Shown one piece after another: positions 34,074-46,314 of a DNA stretch of 64,000 bases. Position 1 is the stretch's first letter, and each line of letters opens with the position of its first letter. Origin of the DNA: Artocarpus heterophyllus (taxonomy: Eukaryota > Streptophyta > Magnoliopsida > Rosales > Moraceae); assembly GCA_025403435.1 (NCBI GenBank), contig CM046330.1:19180239-19244238 (forward strand), written 5' to 3'. A program made the position numbers and the translations under genes. A model generated the notes under the pieces. It was given only the letters and a program-made list of their open reading frames with translations. It made no database searches and was not told the origin of the DNA.

Positions 34074-35160
34074 GTAAACCTGAACAATCATCCCAGCATT
34101 CAAAATCTTCGAAATGCTCTGATGTGGAGGATGACAAAGATTGGTCTCGAATATCGCAAATGCATGGGAGGTCTTCAATCTTCTGGATGTGCTCTTGCTT
34201 CGTGTCTTAGCTAAACTTATGCAAATGTTAAGATAATGTGTTTTAAATGGTTTCTTTAGTTATCTGCAACACTTCCTCCATGTGTATTAACATTGCCACA
34301 CTGCAATTTATTACGCATGCTTAGTTTCAGCTGAGACCTCCATGTTCTATTTTGCAGAATAGCGGCTTTCAGGAATAAGTCAGTAGACAAGTGGCAAAGG
34401 AAGACTCAGGTCACGACCGGAGCTGCTGCTATTAAAGGCAAACTTCATGCATTTAATCAGGTATAGCCCTACGATTGAAGTTATAATCATGATGCCCTGC
34501 TAGAGGCACAACAGGATTCAATTTTTCCTTTTCTACTTGCAGAATATTAGCGAACAAGTTGCTGCTTATATGAGAGATCCAAGTAGAATGATCAAGCAGA
34601 TGCAGCTGAGAAGATCAACAGTAGGTGTATTCGGGATGGTAAGGGAGGCTAAGTTTGCTTTTTTTGTTGATTGAGCATATTACATTCTCGCCAACAGTTG
34701 CAGTACGTTTATCTTGTACTTTGAAGAAATCTAAGATTTCCTTATCTTGTTTCTCTGCTGCCTATTAATGGCAGGTTCCTGATGGGGATGCTAATCCAAA
34801 GCGAGAGGTAATTCTACTTTTTGGACAAACCTCAGTTAATTAAGAATACTTGTAACAAAATTCTGTTCTGAAAGTGGAAGTTTATTTGTTAAATACAGTG
34901 AAAAAGAAATTTAAACAAAAAAAGCTTTATGTTGTCCAACTCATAATTTCTATTGCCACAACTTAGTTAATTATATCTTTCATTTAGTAACAAATAACGT
35001 GGTAGCGGTGCTGAAAATAAAATAACCCTTTTACTCTTCTAGGAACCACAATCTGATGGTGGTGTACAAGCTGATGGTGACCCTGAGCTTTTAGATGATT
35101 CTGAGTTTTACCGGCAATTACTTAAGGAGTTTTTCAAGTTGATTGACCCAACATCTAATG
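34074..35160 (+). CDS. AATF: AATF exons 8-12
   Basis: Exon 8 (34074-34170) is hydrophilic and Ser/Asp-rich and ends DDKDWSRISQMHG. Exon 9 (34358-34460) encodes IAAFRNKSVDKWQRKTQVTT and GAAAIKGKLHAFNQ. Exon 10 (34543-34638) encodes NISEQVAAYMRDPSRMIKQM and QLRRSTVGVFGM. Exon 11 (34775-34807) encodes VPDGDANPKRE. Exon 12 (35043-35160) encodes DPELLDDSEFYRQLLKEFF and KLIDPTSN. These are the most conserved AATF/TRAUB segments. All donors are GT and all acceptors AG; no lesion is seen. Confidence 0.93.
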
Positions 35161-35371
35161 GTAAAATCTTTTGCCATCTCGGCCCTTTTTGGTTGCTTCT
35201 TTGTATCATGCACTTGGAGTCGATCTTTATTTTTTTTCCTAACTTATTGTAGTTCAGATGCATACGATAGTAATCCGACATATGCAAAGTTGAATTATCC
35301 TTAGTTGTATATGCTTTGACTTAGATTCTATCCTTAATTGTTGAAATATGGTTATTAATTATTATTATGTT

Positions 35372-35577
35372 TAAAAGCTAACAGAAGGAGAAAAATAGTT
35401 TAATCACTGCTTGAAATTTATTAAAAAAAAAACCCTCTAATTACATCACTACGTATAGCTTTTATAGTAAGTAACTAAACAATAAAATCTACTGACTCCC
35501 TTAACAAATAGGAACTAACAAACTTCCTACAAAATAGGCCAGATTACATGGCTAACAATACAACAGACGTGCTAAGA
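35372..35577 (-). repeat. 3' LTR of the old copia
   Basis: About 206 bp, starting taaaagctaacag on the plus strand and ending gctaaga where its partner ends gctaaca. It is followed by the 3' end of pol. Confidence 0.85.
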
Positions 35578-35583
35578 GTCCAC

Positions 35584-38500
35584 TCAAGCTTGACAGTACA
35601 GATTGTACATTCCAAGCTTGTCAACTAATTTTTCAAACACTGGTCTGACAAGACGTTTGGTAAGAAGATTTGCAGCCTGTTCCAAAGTAGGGACATAGGT
35701 GATGCAAACAGTTCCATCAATCTTCTCCTTAATGAAGTGCCAATCCACTTCAACATGTTTAGTTTTGTTGTGATGTACAGGGTTTATGGGAGATACTAAT
35801 TGCAGCTTTGTTATCACAATAAAGCTTCAATGGTACTTGAACATCCAACTTTAGTTCTCCTAGGAGATTTTTAAGCCACAAAAGTTCACACACACCATGT
35901 GCCAGTGACCGCAATTCCGCTTCAGCGCTACTTCTAGCCACAATCGCCCATTTCTTACTTCTCCAAGTTACAAGATTCCCCTAAACAAATGGGCAATACC
36001 CTGATGTAGACCTCTTATCACTAACAGATCTTGCTCAATTTGCATCTGTGAAGGCTTCTATACTTCTTGATCCATTCTTTGAGAAAAATAGTCCTCTACC
36101 TAGAGTTCCTTTTAAATATCTCAAAACCTGATGGACAACTTCCATGTGTTCCTCAGTCGGGTCATGCATAAGCTAGCTTATGCAACTCACTGCAAAACCA
36201 GTATTAGGTCGAGTATGAGCAAGGTAAATCAATTTACCAACTAACCTCTGGAATCTCCCCTGTCCACTGGACTGCCCGAATTTTATGTTCCTAGTTTCTT
36301 GCGGGGATCAATTGGAGTGTCGGCAGGTTTGCATCCCAACATTCCAGTTTCCTTTAACAAGTCAAGAACATACTTCCTTTGTGACACAGAGATACCTAAT
36401 TTGCCTCTAGCAATTTTCATGCCCAATACGCCTTTCGGTCTGTCAGCAATCTGCCACGTATTGTTTTTCTCTAGAGCATGGATTTCCTCCAATATAGCCT
36501 TTTTTGAAACTTCTTTTTCTATTGCTTCTTGTACGGTCTTTGGAACTTCAACTTTGGATAGATTATTGACAAGGGCCTTGAGTGATGTAGATAGATGTTC
36601 ATATTCTACAGACTTTGAAATAGGATGCCTTGTACACATTCTTGTTCCTTTTCTCATAGCAATAGGAATTTCAAGATCAGATTCATTTGTGTTAGTACCT
36701 GACTTCGAGTTAGAGCCTTGGCAGTGAGAAGTATCCAAGTCTTTTGCTCTTTTTGACCAATTTTTCCATGAGTAAGTCAAGTCAAATGGCTGTAGCCCAC
36801 TTTTCTCAATATGTTTCTTTTCCTGGATTGTAGGCAGGTTTTTTGATTTTTCCTGAGCCCTTAGATTTTCAAAAGTTGGATTTTTGAATTTTCCTGAACC
36901 TTTGGATTTTCGGTTAGGATTTGAATTTCAGGTTGAAGTGGAATAGTAGGCATGGTTTGAGTTTGATGTTCTGGTTGAGATAGAATATTAGGAGTAACCA
37001 GATTTGGAGAATTTGAATTTTGAACCTGAGATGGATTCATCTACTTATGAGTATCCGAATCACCAAGATTAGATTTGACAATTGGTTGAAGATTTGATTG
37101 AGATTCTATCTGTGGTTGAGATTCCCAAAAATATTCTCATAGATCATAGTCTTAGTTTGAATTTGAATTTGAGATCGGGTTTTTTTTTCCTTCTTGTCAC
37201 ACGGATTTGAATGTGCATTTGAACAGCTATCACACGAATTTGGACTGCTTCCCATACACGGATTATAGTTTAAATTTTCCCAAAAAAACCTTCACTTAGA
37301 ATCTCCCCCTGCAGATAATTTTTCTGAAAAAATGGTGGTTATTCAAAAAAAGTAATATTAGTGGAAGTGAAGTATTTCCTTTTTTAGAGGAATAACAACA
37401 GTAACCCTTTTGGGTAGCAGAATAGCCTGAAAAAATGCACTGTTGTGACCGTGGATCAAGTTTTGACCCACTATGACTCGGAACATGCATAAAGGTTGTA
37501 TAGCCAAAAACCTTAGGATCTAGATTCGACAATGACCTGGCTTCAGGATAAGATTTTTGAAGAGATTCTTATGGAGTTTTCTAAGACCTTAGATGGTGAT
37601 CGATTTATCAAGTAGCAAGCAGTAAGAACTACATCTCCCCAGAATTTTTTTGGAACGTTGGCTGTGAACAAAAGGGACCTTGCCACTTCTAACAATTGGC
37701 GGTTTTTTCTTTCGGCGATCCTGTTTTGTTTAGGTGTATCAATGTAAGAGCTTTGATGAATTATTCATTTTTCCGTTAAAAAATTTCCAAGAATAGAGCT
37801 AAAATTCTTGGTACAATTGTCAGTACAAAGCATTTTAATCTTTTCATTAAATTGAGTCTGGATCATGGAATAAAAAATTTTAAAAAGTTTGCTCTACATC
37901 TGATTTATCTTTCAACAAATACGCCCAACAAACACGTGAATGATCCTCGATAAAGGTAATAAACCATTTGTTATTTGTGAGACTAGGTATGCAAGATGGA
38001 CCCTAAATATCATTGTGGATTAATGTAAAGGGTTTAGGTGCACGGTATGGTTGAGGTGGTAAAAACACAAGCTTACGCTTTGCTAATTGATAGATTTCAC
38101 ATTGAAATGGATCATTAATATTCTGAAACAATGAGGGGAACAAGTACTTCATGTACAAAAAACTTGGATGTCCAAGCCTACAATATAACAACATAATTCG
38201 TTGTTTTCTTATAACATATGAGTTGTCCATTGCAGTATGAACTTGACCACTGACAGATGAATTATTGGCAAAGTAGTAGAGACCATTGACTTCTTTAGCA
38301 CTGCGAATCCTCCTCAAAGTCAAGTCCTGAAAGACACAATCAGAGGAAGAAAAATTAACCATGCAATTTAATTCTTTCGTTATTTTGCTAATAGAAAGAA
38401 GATTGTGAGAAAAATTTGGTACATGTAGGACAAAATGTAGAATGATATTGGGATGAATTTTAATAGACCCTATGCTTGCAACCACTACATACGAGCCATC

Positions 38501-39028
38501 AACGATTTTAACTTTGTGATTTTCTGGACTCGGAACATAAGAATGAAACAGCCATTGACACCTAGTCATATGATCAGTAGCCTCCGAGTCAATAACCCAA
38601 GGCTCACCTATTGTTGTAATACCACCAAAGATCTCACCTTTTTTGGCTATAAGGGATGTGCTAAAGGGCTTGTTTGCAAACAGAAGATTACAAAGCTATT
38701 CCAACTGTTCTTTGGAGAAGATAACATTTCCACCAGTTTTTCCTTGCTCCGTGTCTTGTGTTGCTTGGAGCCCTTTGCCATCTTGATTTCTAAGCCTATT
38801 AACCAATTTTCTAGTTTACCATGTAGCTCCTAGCAAGTGTCCTTCGTGTGGTAAGGCTTTTGGCAGTGATGACACCAGGCTTGCCCTTTCTTTGTGGAGG
38901 ATTGAGAATTCCCCCTTTTGTTCGATCCTTGTGTTACCGAGGTAGAATGTTCAGCAGCAAGAGTCAGTGTTTCTCCTAGCATCACTTGTGTTTGATATTC
39001 CTCAAGACGAACGAAAAAAACTTCATCA
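35584..39028 (-). pseudogene. Old copia pol remnants and end of gag
   Basis: On the minus strand these pieces can be read. The gag zinc knuckle (CHHCQKPYHTKDTC, near 38833-38875) comes first. A pre-integrase segment (38003-38569: HNLLSISKIT, YCRLGHPSFLYMKYLFPSLF) follows, then the integrase C-terminal region (37296-37532: VFGYTTFMHVPSHSGSKLD). An RT piece (36283-36780) jumps from ALEKNNTWQIADRPKG to GMKIARGKLGISVSQRKYV, so the RT core with YVDD is deleted. RNase H is at 35584-35941 (MARSSAEAELRSLAHGVCE, LYCDNKAAISIS). Many stops and frameshifts separate them. Confidence 0.85.
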
Positions 39029-41481
39029 ATAGGCGGCAATGTTTTAAAAGGCGAAAACGGGAACTGAGGCGATTTGTCTAATCGAGGCGAGGCGTAAGCC
39101 TCGAATGTAAAAAAAAAAAAAAATCATAAAATTGAATAAAATTCATAAACATGTCATAACAAATAAAAGATACACTTAGTTTATGCCATAACAAACAAAA
39201 CACACACACGAAGCAATTTAAGTCTAAAGCCCTCAAAAATTGAAGTTTCGATCATCATCCTCATCCTCATCCTCATCTTCTTCATCATTATTATCTTCCA
39301 AATCCATATCATCGTCATCATTCCAATCTTCTTCTTGTTCTTTCTCTTCTTCAATCACCGCCATTTTCTTCTTAGTTCCTACATCAATGTTGATAAAATT
39401 TTGAGTGACCTGTGTGACCAATGAAGTAATAAGCTAATAACATAATTATGTAATTCTCTATAATTACCTATTGTTGTTAGAGTCGACTTTAATAAGGAGC
39501 CACTCTTTTTCTTTCCTTTGGATGATCTTGAACTTTCACCTGCCTCATCCCCTTCAATTGTTGCTTCATTCTCATCACCACTCATACTATTTTCATGCCC
39601 ATTTCCTTCAATTTGCTCAATTAACCATTCATTATCTGATGGCGTGTCTTCAACAAGCAAAGGATCAAATTTCTCGTCATCGTTGTTCCTTGACTTCAAC
39701 TTGAGGAATCTGTCTTTCAATCTCTTGTTGAACATAACATACACCAACTTGTTCATTCTACTTGTATGCAATCGATTCCTTTTCTTTGTATGCACTTGAT
39801 TGAACGCACTCCAATTATGTTCACATGCAGATGCTGAAGTAGTAAGACTTAGAACTTTGATTGCAAAGGCTTTTAATTCTGGTGTATCATCTCCAAATTG
39901 ATACCACCAACGCTCTAGGTTACAACAATAACAGCAAAAAAGGATGAATTAATTCTAATGTAATATATCAAATTTAAGTTTTACAATTAACAATAAATGG
40001 GTCAAATCTTACCGGGAGAACGTGTTGTGTAGGACATTTGTGCTGCTTTGAAGCCAAACATTCCTTTCTTCAAATCAAAATCTTTAAGTTGAGCATCAAC
40101 CTTCATATAATCCTCACTAGGGACTAGCCATTTATATAAACCCGTCTTGATCTCTTTATCTAAATGGAAGTTCGTGTCATAATGGCACTGAGGATTCAAG
40201 TAGTACCTAGCAGCATGCAAATCATGATATAATTGACGCTCCCACTTTTCATCAATAATGTCCCAAATATCCTTATAAGAAGCTTCTTGTCCCCCCAATT
40301 CCTTTGCTATTTCTTCTTTTGCCTTGTCCATAGCTTCATAGATAAACCCCATTGCTGGAGTCTTTTCACCATCAACCAATCTTAGAACCTTTACTAGAGG
40401 ACCTGTGGTTTTAACAGCATAGTTAACATCATGCCAAAAGTTCTCATCTCTAGAAATAATTTTCTTCACTTCTTTTTCTTCTTGTTTTTTCGCCCATGAA
40501 CTTTTACTCCATTCTTGAGAAGCAAACATAGCTTCTAAAGGTTGTCTCAACTCTTTTACCCTTTGTAGAGTCAAAAAAGCAGTGGCAAATCTTGTGACGG
40601 CCGGTCGAACAATTTCTTTATCACTATGCTTTCTGAACAAACTTAACACCCATGAATGGTTGTAAATAAACTTGCTTACCTTCTTTGCTTTGAGCAAAGC
40701 ATTCTTGTGTTGTGGTAATTGTCCAAGCCTCTCAAGCATCAAATCAATACAATGGGCAGCACATGGAGTCCAATAAAGATTATTCCTTTTCTCCATTAAC
40801 ATCCTTCCTGCAGCCTTGTATGCACTTGCATTATCTGTTATCACTTGAACAATAATATCTTCTCCCACTTCGTCAACAACTTCATCAAGCATGTTGAACA
40901 ACAACTGTGCATCTTTAACATAAGCAGAAGCATCAACAGATTTCAAAAACACAGTACCATAAGGATTATTGACAAGGAAGTTGATTATACCCCTTTGTTT
41001 GATGTCCGACCAACCATTTGACATTATTGTTACCATTGTTTCAGGCCATGTCGTCTTCACTTCATCAACCATCATTTGTGTGGTCTTTACTTCCTCATCC
41101 AATAACCATGCTCGAAGCTCATACATGCTAGGAGGTTTCAACCCTCGACCATAATTTCCAATAGAGCGAAGCATATTCAGAAATGAGGGACTCCTTGCCA
41201 CATTGAATGGAATTGCATTGTCATAAAAGAATCTTGCAATGTCTAAACATACCACATTTCGAAGTTCTTTTGTAGAAGTCGGAAGGCTTGGTTGAGAATC
41301 ATTATTCTTCTCATCGTTTGCTTGTGCAACAAATCGGTTTATAGGTCCACGAAGCACCACTACTATCACCAGGACAAGAACCTGCCGCTTCTTGAGCACT
41401 TCCAAACTAGGAACCACTAGAAATAATTTCTTCCATGTTCCTATGAGCTATTTGTTTTGCATTAGAATAACCTTTTAAATA

Positions 41482-41693
41482 TGTTGGAGATTCTACCGAA
41501 GATCATGGAAGATAATATCTTTGTAAATAATCAATATAGGATTTTTAGGATATTGTTATCTAAAATTAGTTATTTCCTTTTCTGTTTTGATTTTTCCCTA
41601 TTATTCTGCCTATTACAGTTGTATATATGTAAAGCATTATTCATCAGTTTGAATAGAAGAAAAATATTACCATTTTCTCAAATATTTGCTTCA
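41482..41693 (+). repeat. 5' LTR of the nested copia
   Basis: 212 bp, from tgttggagat to tttgcttca. It contains a TATA-like ttgtatatatg near 41620. Confidence 0.93.
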
Positions 41694-41722
41694 TGGTATC
41701 AGCGCCACCGAACTGGTGACCC

Positions 41723-42586
41723 ATGACTGATAGAAATCCAACAATGGCCGAAAAGGAGAATTTGGAGAGCACCAGCGGACAAACCTCCATGCAAGCACTC
41801 ACTGGATTATCAACTCCCTCGTATGACAATCAATCTTTGCAGATTACTCAACATAAACTAAATGGAGCCAACTTTCGTGAATGGTTCCAATCTGTTATGT
41901 TAGTTGTTCGTGGAAGGGGAAAGGTTGGATATCTCACAGGAGCAACGCCAAAACCAGAAGAAACAGCCCCAAATTTCGGCACATGGGAAGCAGAAAACTC
42001 CATTGTTATGGCTTGGCTTATCAATTCAATGGAGCCAGACATAGGAAGGACCTATCTCTTCTGCAAAACAGCAAAGGAGATTTGGGAGTTTGTACAAGAA
42101 ACTTATTCGGATTTGGAGAATACTTCCCAATGCTTTGAAGTTAGATCAAAGATTCGCAATACTCGGCAGGGAAACATGACAGTCACAAAATACTACAATT
42201 CCTTGGTAGAGTTGTGGCAGGAGATGGATCTATTTTATGATGTTGGCTGGAATTGTCTGATAGATGCCCAAAAATACAAAAAACTACTTGAAAAAGAGCG
42301 GGTATTTGATTTCTTACAGGGCCTAGACTCTGACTTAGATGAAGTTTGTGGGAGATTACTTGGATTGAAGCCTCTTCCATCACTACGAGAGGCGTTTGCA
42401 GAAGTTCGGCGAGAAGAAACACGAAAACGTGTTATGCTGCAACCTGTTTTAGATTCTGGTCAGGTTGAAATACAGGGGTCAGCACTGGTAGTAAATAGGC
42501 GTGAAGGTGCTCGTGGTCCACAGCCAAAAGAAAAGCTATGGTGTGACCACTGTCACAAGCCGAATCACACTTGTGATGTTTGCTAG
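41723..42586 (+). pseudogene. Gag of the nested copia
   Basis: 287 codons from ATG 41723, 29 bases inside the LTR. UBN2-type Gag: LQITQHKLNGANFREWFQSV, ENSIVMAWLINSMEPDIG, GNMTVTKYYNSLVELWQEMD, FDFLQGLDSDLDEV. The zinc knuckle CDHCHKPNHTCDVC ends at TAG (42584-42586), where related elements continue with a Trp codon, so a single G-to-A change probably separates Gag from Pol. The frame continues beyond it into the next segment. Confidence 0.9.
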
Positions 42587-42652
42587 GATCTCCATGGAAG
42601 ACCTGCAAACAGGAAACAAAAAGGTCAAAGGGCACAAATTCGCACTGCACAG

Positions 42653-43843
42653 GTGGCTGAATCTCAAAGTCCAGATGTGAATGGGCTGGGCCTTACAACT
42701 GAACAGGTGGAGATGCTTCGCAAATTATTGTCCAAATCGACTACTGCCTCTAAAAATGACCCACAATGTCCTCCCACGGCTAATGCTGCAGTGACTCAAC
42801 AAGGTAATACAAGCCACTCTCTCTTATCAACTGTTGTGAAAAAGGGGGGCTGGATACTCGATACAGGTGCCTCAGATCATATGACGAGCTCTTATGAAGC
42901 ATTTAACTCATATGAAAGAAGTGATCAAGCAACAAATGTGTGGGTGGCAGATGGAAATATCTCTCCTGTAGTTGGAAAAGGGACATTTTGTATTTCAAAC
43001 TTATCCTTAAAAAATGTGCTACATGTGCCTAATTTGACATGCAATTTGATTTCAATAAGTAAGTTGGCAAGAGATATGAACTGTATTGTAACCTTTTTTC
43101 CATCTTACTGTGAATTTCAAGACCGATCTTCGGGGAGGACGATTGGCAGTGCTGAGGAACAGAATGGTCTTTACTGTATCTCAATAACCGGTGATTCCTC
43201 TAAAGTCCAGTCACCAAGAAGTTTGTCACTTTCAGTCTTGTCTAATTCAGATGTTATGTTATGGCATAGGCGTCTAGGACATCCTAGTTTTCCTTATTTA
43301 AAAACTTTGTATCCACATTTGTTTATCAATAAAAATGACTCGTTTTTTCAATGTGAACAATGTATTCTTGCCAAACAATCTCGAAAGTGCTATTCCTCTC
43401 ACTCATATAAACCTTCAAAACCGTTTCACCTAATACACAGTGACATTTGGGGGCCATCAAGAGTTGTAACAATGACAGGAACTCGTTGGTTCATTATATT
43501 TATAGATGATCACACAAGGGTTTGTTGGGTCTACCTTATGAGAGATAAATCTGAAGCCTGTTCTCTATTTCAAAAATTTCACAAATATGTTCAAAATGTC
43601 TTCCAGACTTCAATCCAAATTGTTCGTACAGATAATGGGAAAGAATATTTCTCAGATGCATTTACCAAATACTTGTATGACATAGGTATTCATCATCAGA
43701 GTTCTTGTGTTTCAACTCCCCAACAAAATGGAGTAGCTGAGAGAAAAAATCGCCATTTAGTAGAAACGGCTAGATCACTTATGTTCACAAACTTTGTTCC
43801 AAATTCATACTGGGGGAAGCCATTCTTACCTCTTCCTACTTAA
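42653..43843 (+). pseudogene. Protease and integrase of the nested copia
   Basis: 396 open codons. The aspartic protease active site DTGASDHMTSS begins at about residue 70. The pre-integrase zinc region reads LWHRRLGHPSFPYLKTLY and CEQCILAKQS. The integrase core has Asp in HSDIWGPS, Asp in IVRTDNGKEYF and Glu in QQNGVAERKN, so the whole triad is present. A missing base after YWG (near 43813) shifts the frame and ends it in TAA. Confidence 0.9.
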
Positions 43844-44043
43844 TCAATCGCCTACCTTCCAAAATTCTGAATTTTAGGACCCCAATGAGTGTTCTTCTTG
43901 ATCAGTTTCCACATATAAAACTACTCAATTCTCTACCACCTAAAGTGTTTGGCTGTACTGCATATGTGAGAAATCATGATCCAAGTTTGAGTAAACTAGC
44001 ACCAAGATCTCTCAAGTGTATATTTATAGGCTACTCACCAATA

Positions 44044-46089
44044 TAAAAGGGCTACAAATGCTATTCTCCAAGTCTCAAAAAGTTCTTTGTTTCTTATGAT
44101 GTTGATTTCTTTGAAAGTCAGTCCTATTACAATTCCTCTCTCCAGGGGGAGAAATTGAGCGTAGAGAGTCATTGGGATCTGACAATTTCTCTTCCTATTT
44201 CACAACCTATTTCCCAAGATTTTGTCTCAATTCCAAGTTCAAGTCAACTCATTCTTGAAAACTCTAATTCCCGAACTCCTCAAGTGACTCTTTCAGGGGA
44301 AGAACCGGTGATTGAACAACTGCCACCGGAGAAACCTTTATTGGTTTACTCACGAAGACCTAAAGTTCCTTGGCCTTCTCAAAAGTCCAACTTAGAACCG
44401 GTCTTGGAAGAAGCTGCTGGAGTAGAAGACTTGGATATGCCAGTTGCTATTAGAAAAGGGAAGAGGTCGTGTACCAAGTATCCAATTTATAATTTTTTGA
44501 CTTATTCTCAGTTGTCTCCAGAATACAAAGCTTTCACAACAAAGATTGATAGTGGTGAGACACCGAGAAGTATCTATGAAGCATTAGAAGAACCGAGATG
44601 GAGAGAAGCTATTTTGGAAGAAATGAGAGCGCTGCTTGAGAATAGTACTTGGGAAATAGTGGATTTGCCAGAAAACAGGAAGGTTGTTGGAAGTAAATGG
44701 GTAGTCACAATTAAGTACAAGGCAAATGGAGACATAGAGCGGTACAAGGCTCGGTTGGTCGCACAAGGGTTCACACAAACACCTGGAATAGATTATGAGG
44801 AGACATTTGCTCCTGTTGCAAAGTTCAACTCAATCCGGGTACTACTTTCTATTGCAGCAAACCTTGACTGGGAATTACATCAACTTGACATTAAGAATGC
44901 ATTCCTAAATGGTAAACTTGATGAAGAAGTATATATGAGGATCCCACCTCGTTTTGAGTCAAAAGAAGAACCAGGAAAAGTGTGTAAATTAAAGAGATCT
45001 TTGTATGAGCTTAAGTAGTCTCCAAGGGCCTGGTTCACTAGATTGAGTACCACATTGAGCAGACTAGGCTATAATCAAGGAAAAGCATATCATACCGTCT
45101 TTATAAAGGTGGGAATTGATGGAAAGAAATCAGTTCTTATTGTGTATGTGGATGATATCATACTCACTGGTGATGACAATGTTGAAATTCAGAACCTCAA
45201 ATGTCAACTAAAGAAAGAATTTAAAGTCAAAGAATTGGGACACTTAAAGTATTTTCTTGGAATGGAAATCGCTAGAAGTAAAAGAGGTATTTTCATCTCA
45301 CAACAAAAATATATCCTGGATCTTTTGCAGGACACTGGGAAGCTAGGGTGTAAACCGGCTAGCACCCCTCTTGAAAAGAATTGGAAGGGACGGTTTATAG
45401 AAGGAGAACCAACTGTGGACAAAGTGAGATATCAACGCTTAGTTGGAAGGTTAATCTACCTATCCCTCACAAGACCTGATATTGCATATGTTGTAAGTGC
45501 TGTAAGTCAGTTTATGCATTCTCCAACTAAAAGTCATTTGGAGGTAGTAGATCACATACTGAGATATCTCAAGGGATCACCTGGAAAAGGTTTAATGTTT
45601 CAAAAATGCAGCAATCTGTGTATAGAAGGCTTTGTGGATGCAAACTGGGCTAGAAGTGAAGATTGCAAGTCAACCTCAGGATACTGTATGAAGGTATGGG
45701 GTAATCTAGTCACCTGGAGGAGCAAAAAACAATCAGTTGTTGCAAGGAGTAGTGCTGAGGCAGAATTTCGGGCGATTGCACAAGGAGTTTGTGAAGTAAT
45801 TTGGCTAGAAAGATTGATGGAAGATTTACAGATTTCATTTACTGGTCCTGTTAAATTATATAGTGATAGTAAATCAGCCATAAGTATAGTAAAGAATCCT
45901 GTTCAGCATGATCGCATGAAACATGTGAGAATTAATCAAAGTTTCATAAAAAATGAAATTGAAGGAGGCATCGACTTGTGCTACATTCCTACTCACTCAC
46001 AAGAGGCAGACATACTCACAAAGAGTTTGCAAAAACCAAGTCATGAAAGTATTCTTAGCAAGCTTGGAATGAAGGACATCTATTCCTAA
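44044..46089 (+). pseudogene. Integrase tail, reverse transcriptase and RNase H of the nested copia
   Basis: The frame is resumed with TAA at 44044-44046 and TAG at 45016-45018; both are explained by single changes from Gln codons. RT: STWEIVDLPENRKVVGSKWV, YKARLVAQGFTQTPGIDYEE, FAPVAKFNSIRVLLSIAANL, then YVDDIILTGDD (about 45145-45177) in the downstream piece (45043-46089). RNase H: FVDANWARSEDCKSTSGYC, KKQSVVARSSAEAEFRAI, LYSDSKSAISIVKNPVQHD, ending LGMKDIYS. The open pieces of 287 and 348 codons show modest decay. Confidence 0.9.
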
Positions 46090-46102
46090 GCTTGAGGGGT
46101 AG

Positions 46103-46314
46103 TGTTGGAGATTCTACTGAAGGTCATGGAAGATAATATCTTTGTAAATAATCAATATAGGATTTTTAGGATATTGTTATCTAAAATTAGTTATTTCCTT
46201 TTCTGTTTTGATTTTTCCCTATTATTCTGCCTATTACAGTTGTATATATGTAAAGCAATATTCATCAAATTGAATAGAAGAAAAATATTACCATTTTCTC
46301 AAATATTTGCTTCA
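46103..46314 (+). repeat. 3' LTR of the nested copia
   Basis: 212 bp; begins tgttggagattctactg and ends tttgcttca, then the TSD aaata. Confidence 0.93.

Larger units (their letters stand above)
41482..46314 (+). mobile_element. Ty1/copia element nested in hAT copy A
   Basis: 4833 bp, with 212 bp LTRs at 41482-41693 and 46103-46314 differing at about five positions (about 2.4%). The perfect TSD aaata lies at 41477-41481 and 46315-46319. The primer-binding site tggtatcagcgcc (41694-41706) matches initiator tRNA-Met with one change. The polypurine tract cttgaggggtag precedes the 3' LTR. The insertion interrupts the transposase gene, and hAT copy B shows the uninterrupted sequence. Confidence 0.95.

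Noticed and set aside
39233..39421. Acidic 62-residue frame as an independent small gene
   Set aside because: It is the last exon of the hAT transposase copy A; copy B has the same exon after the same splice acceptor.
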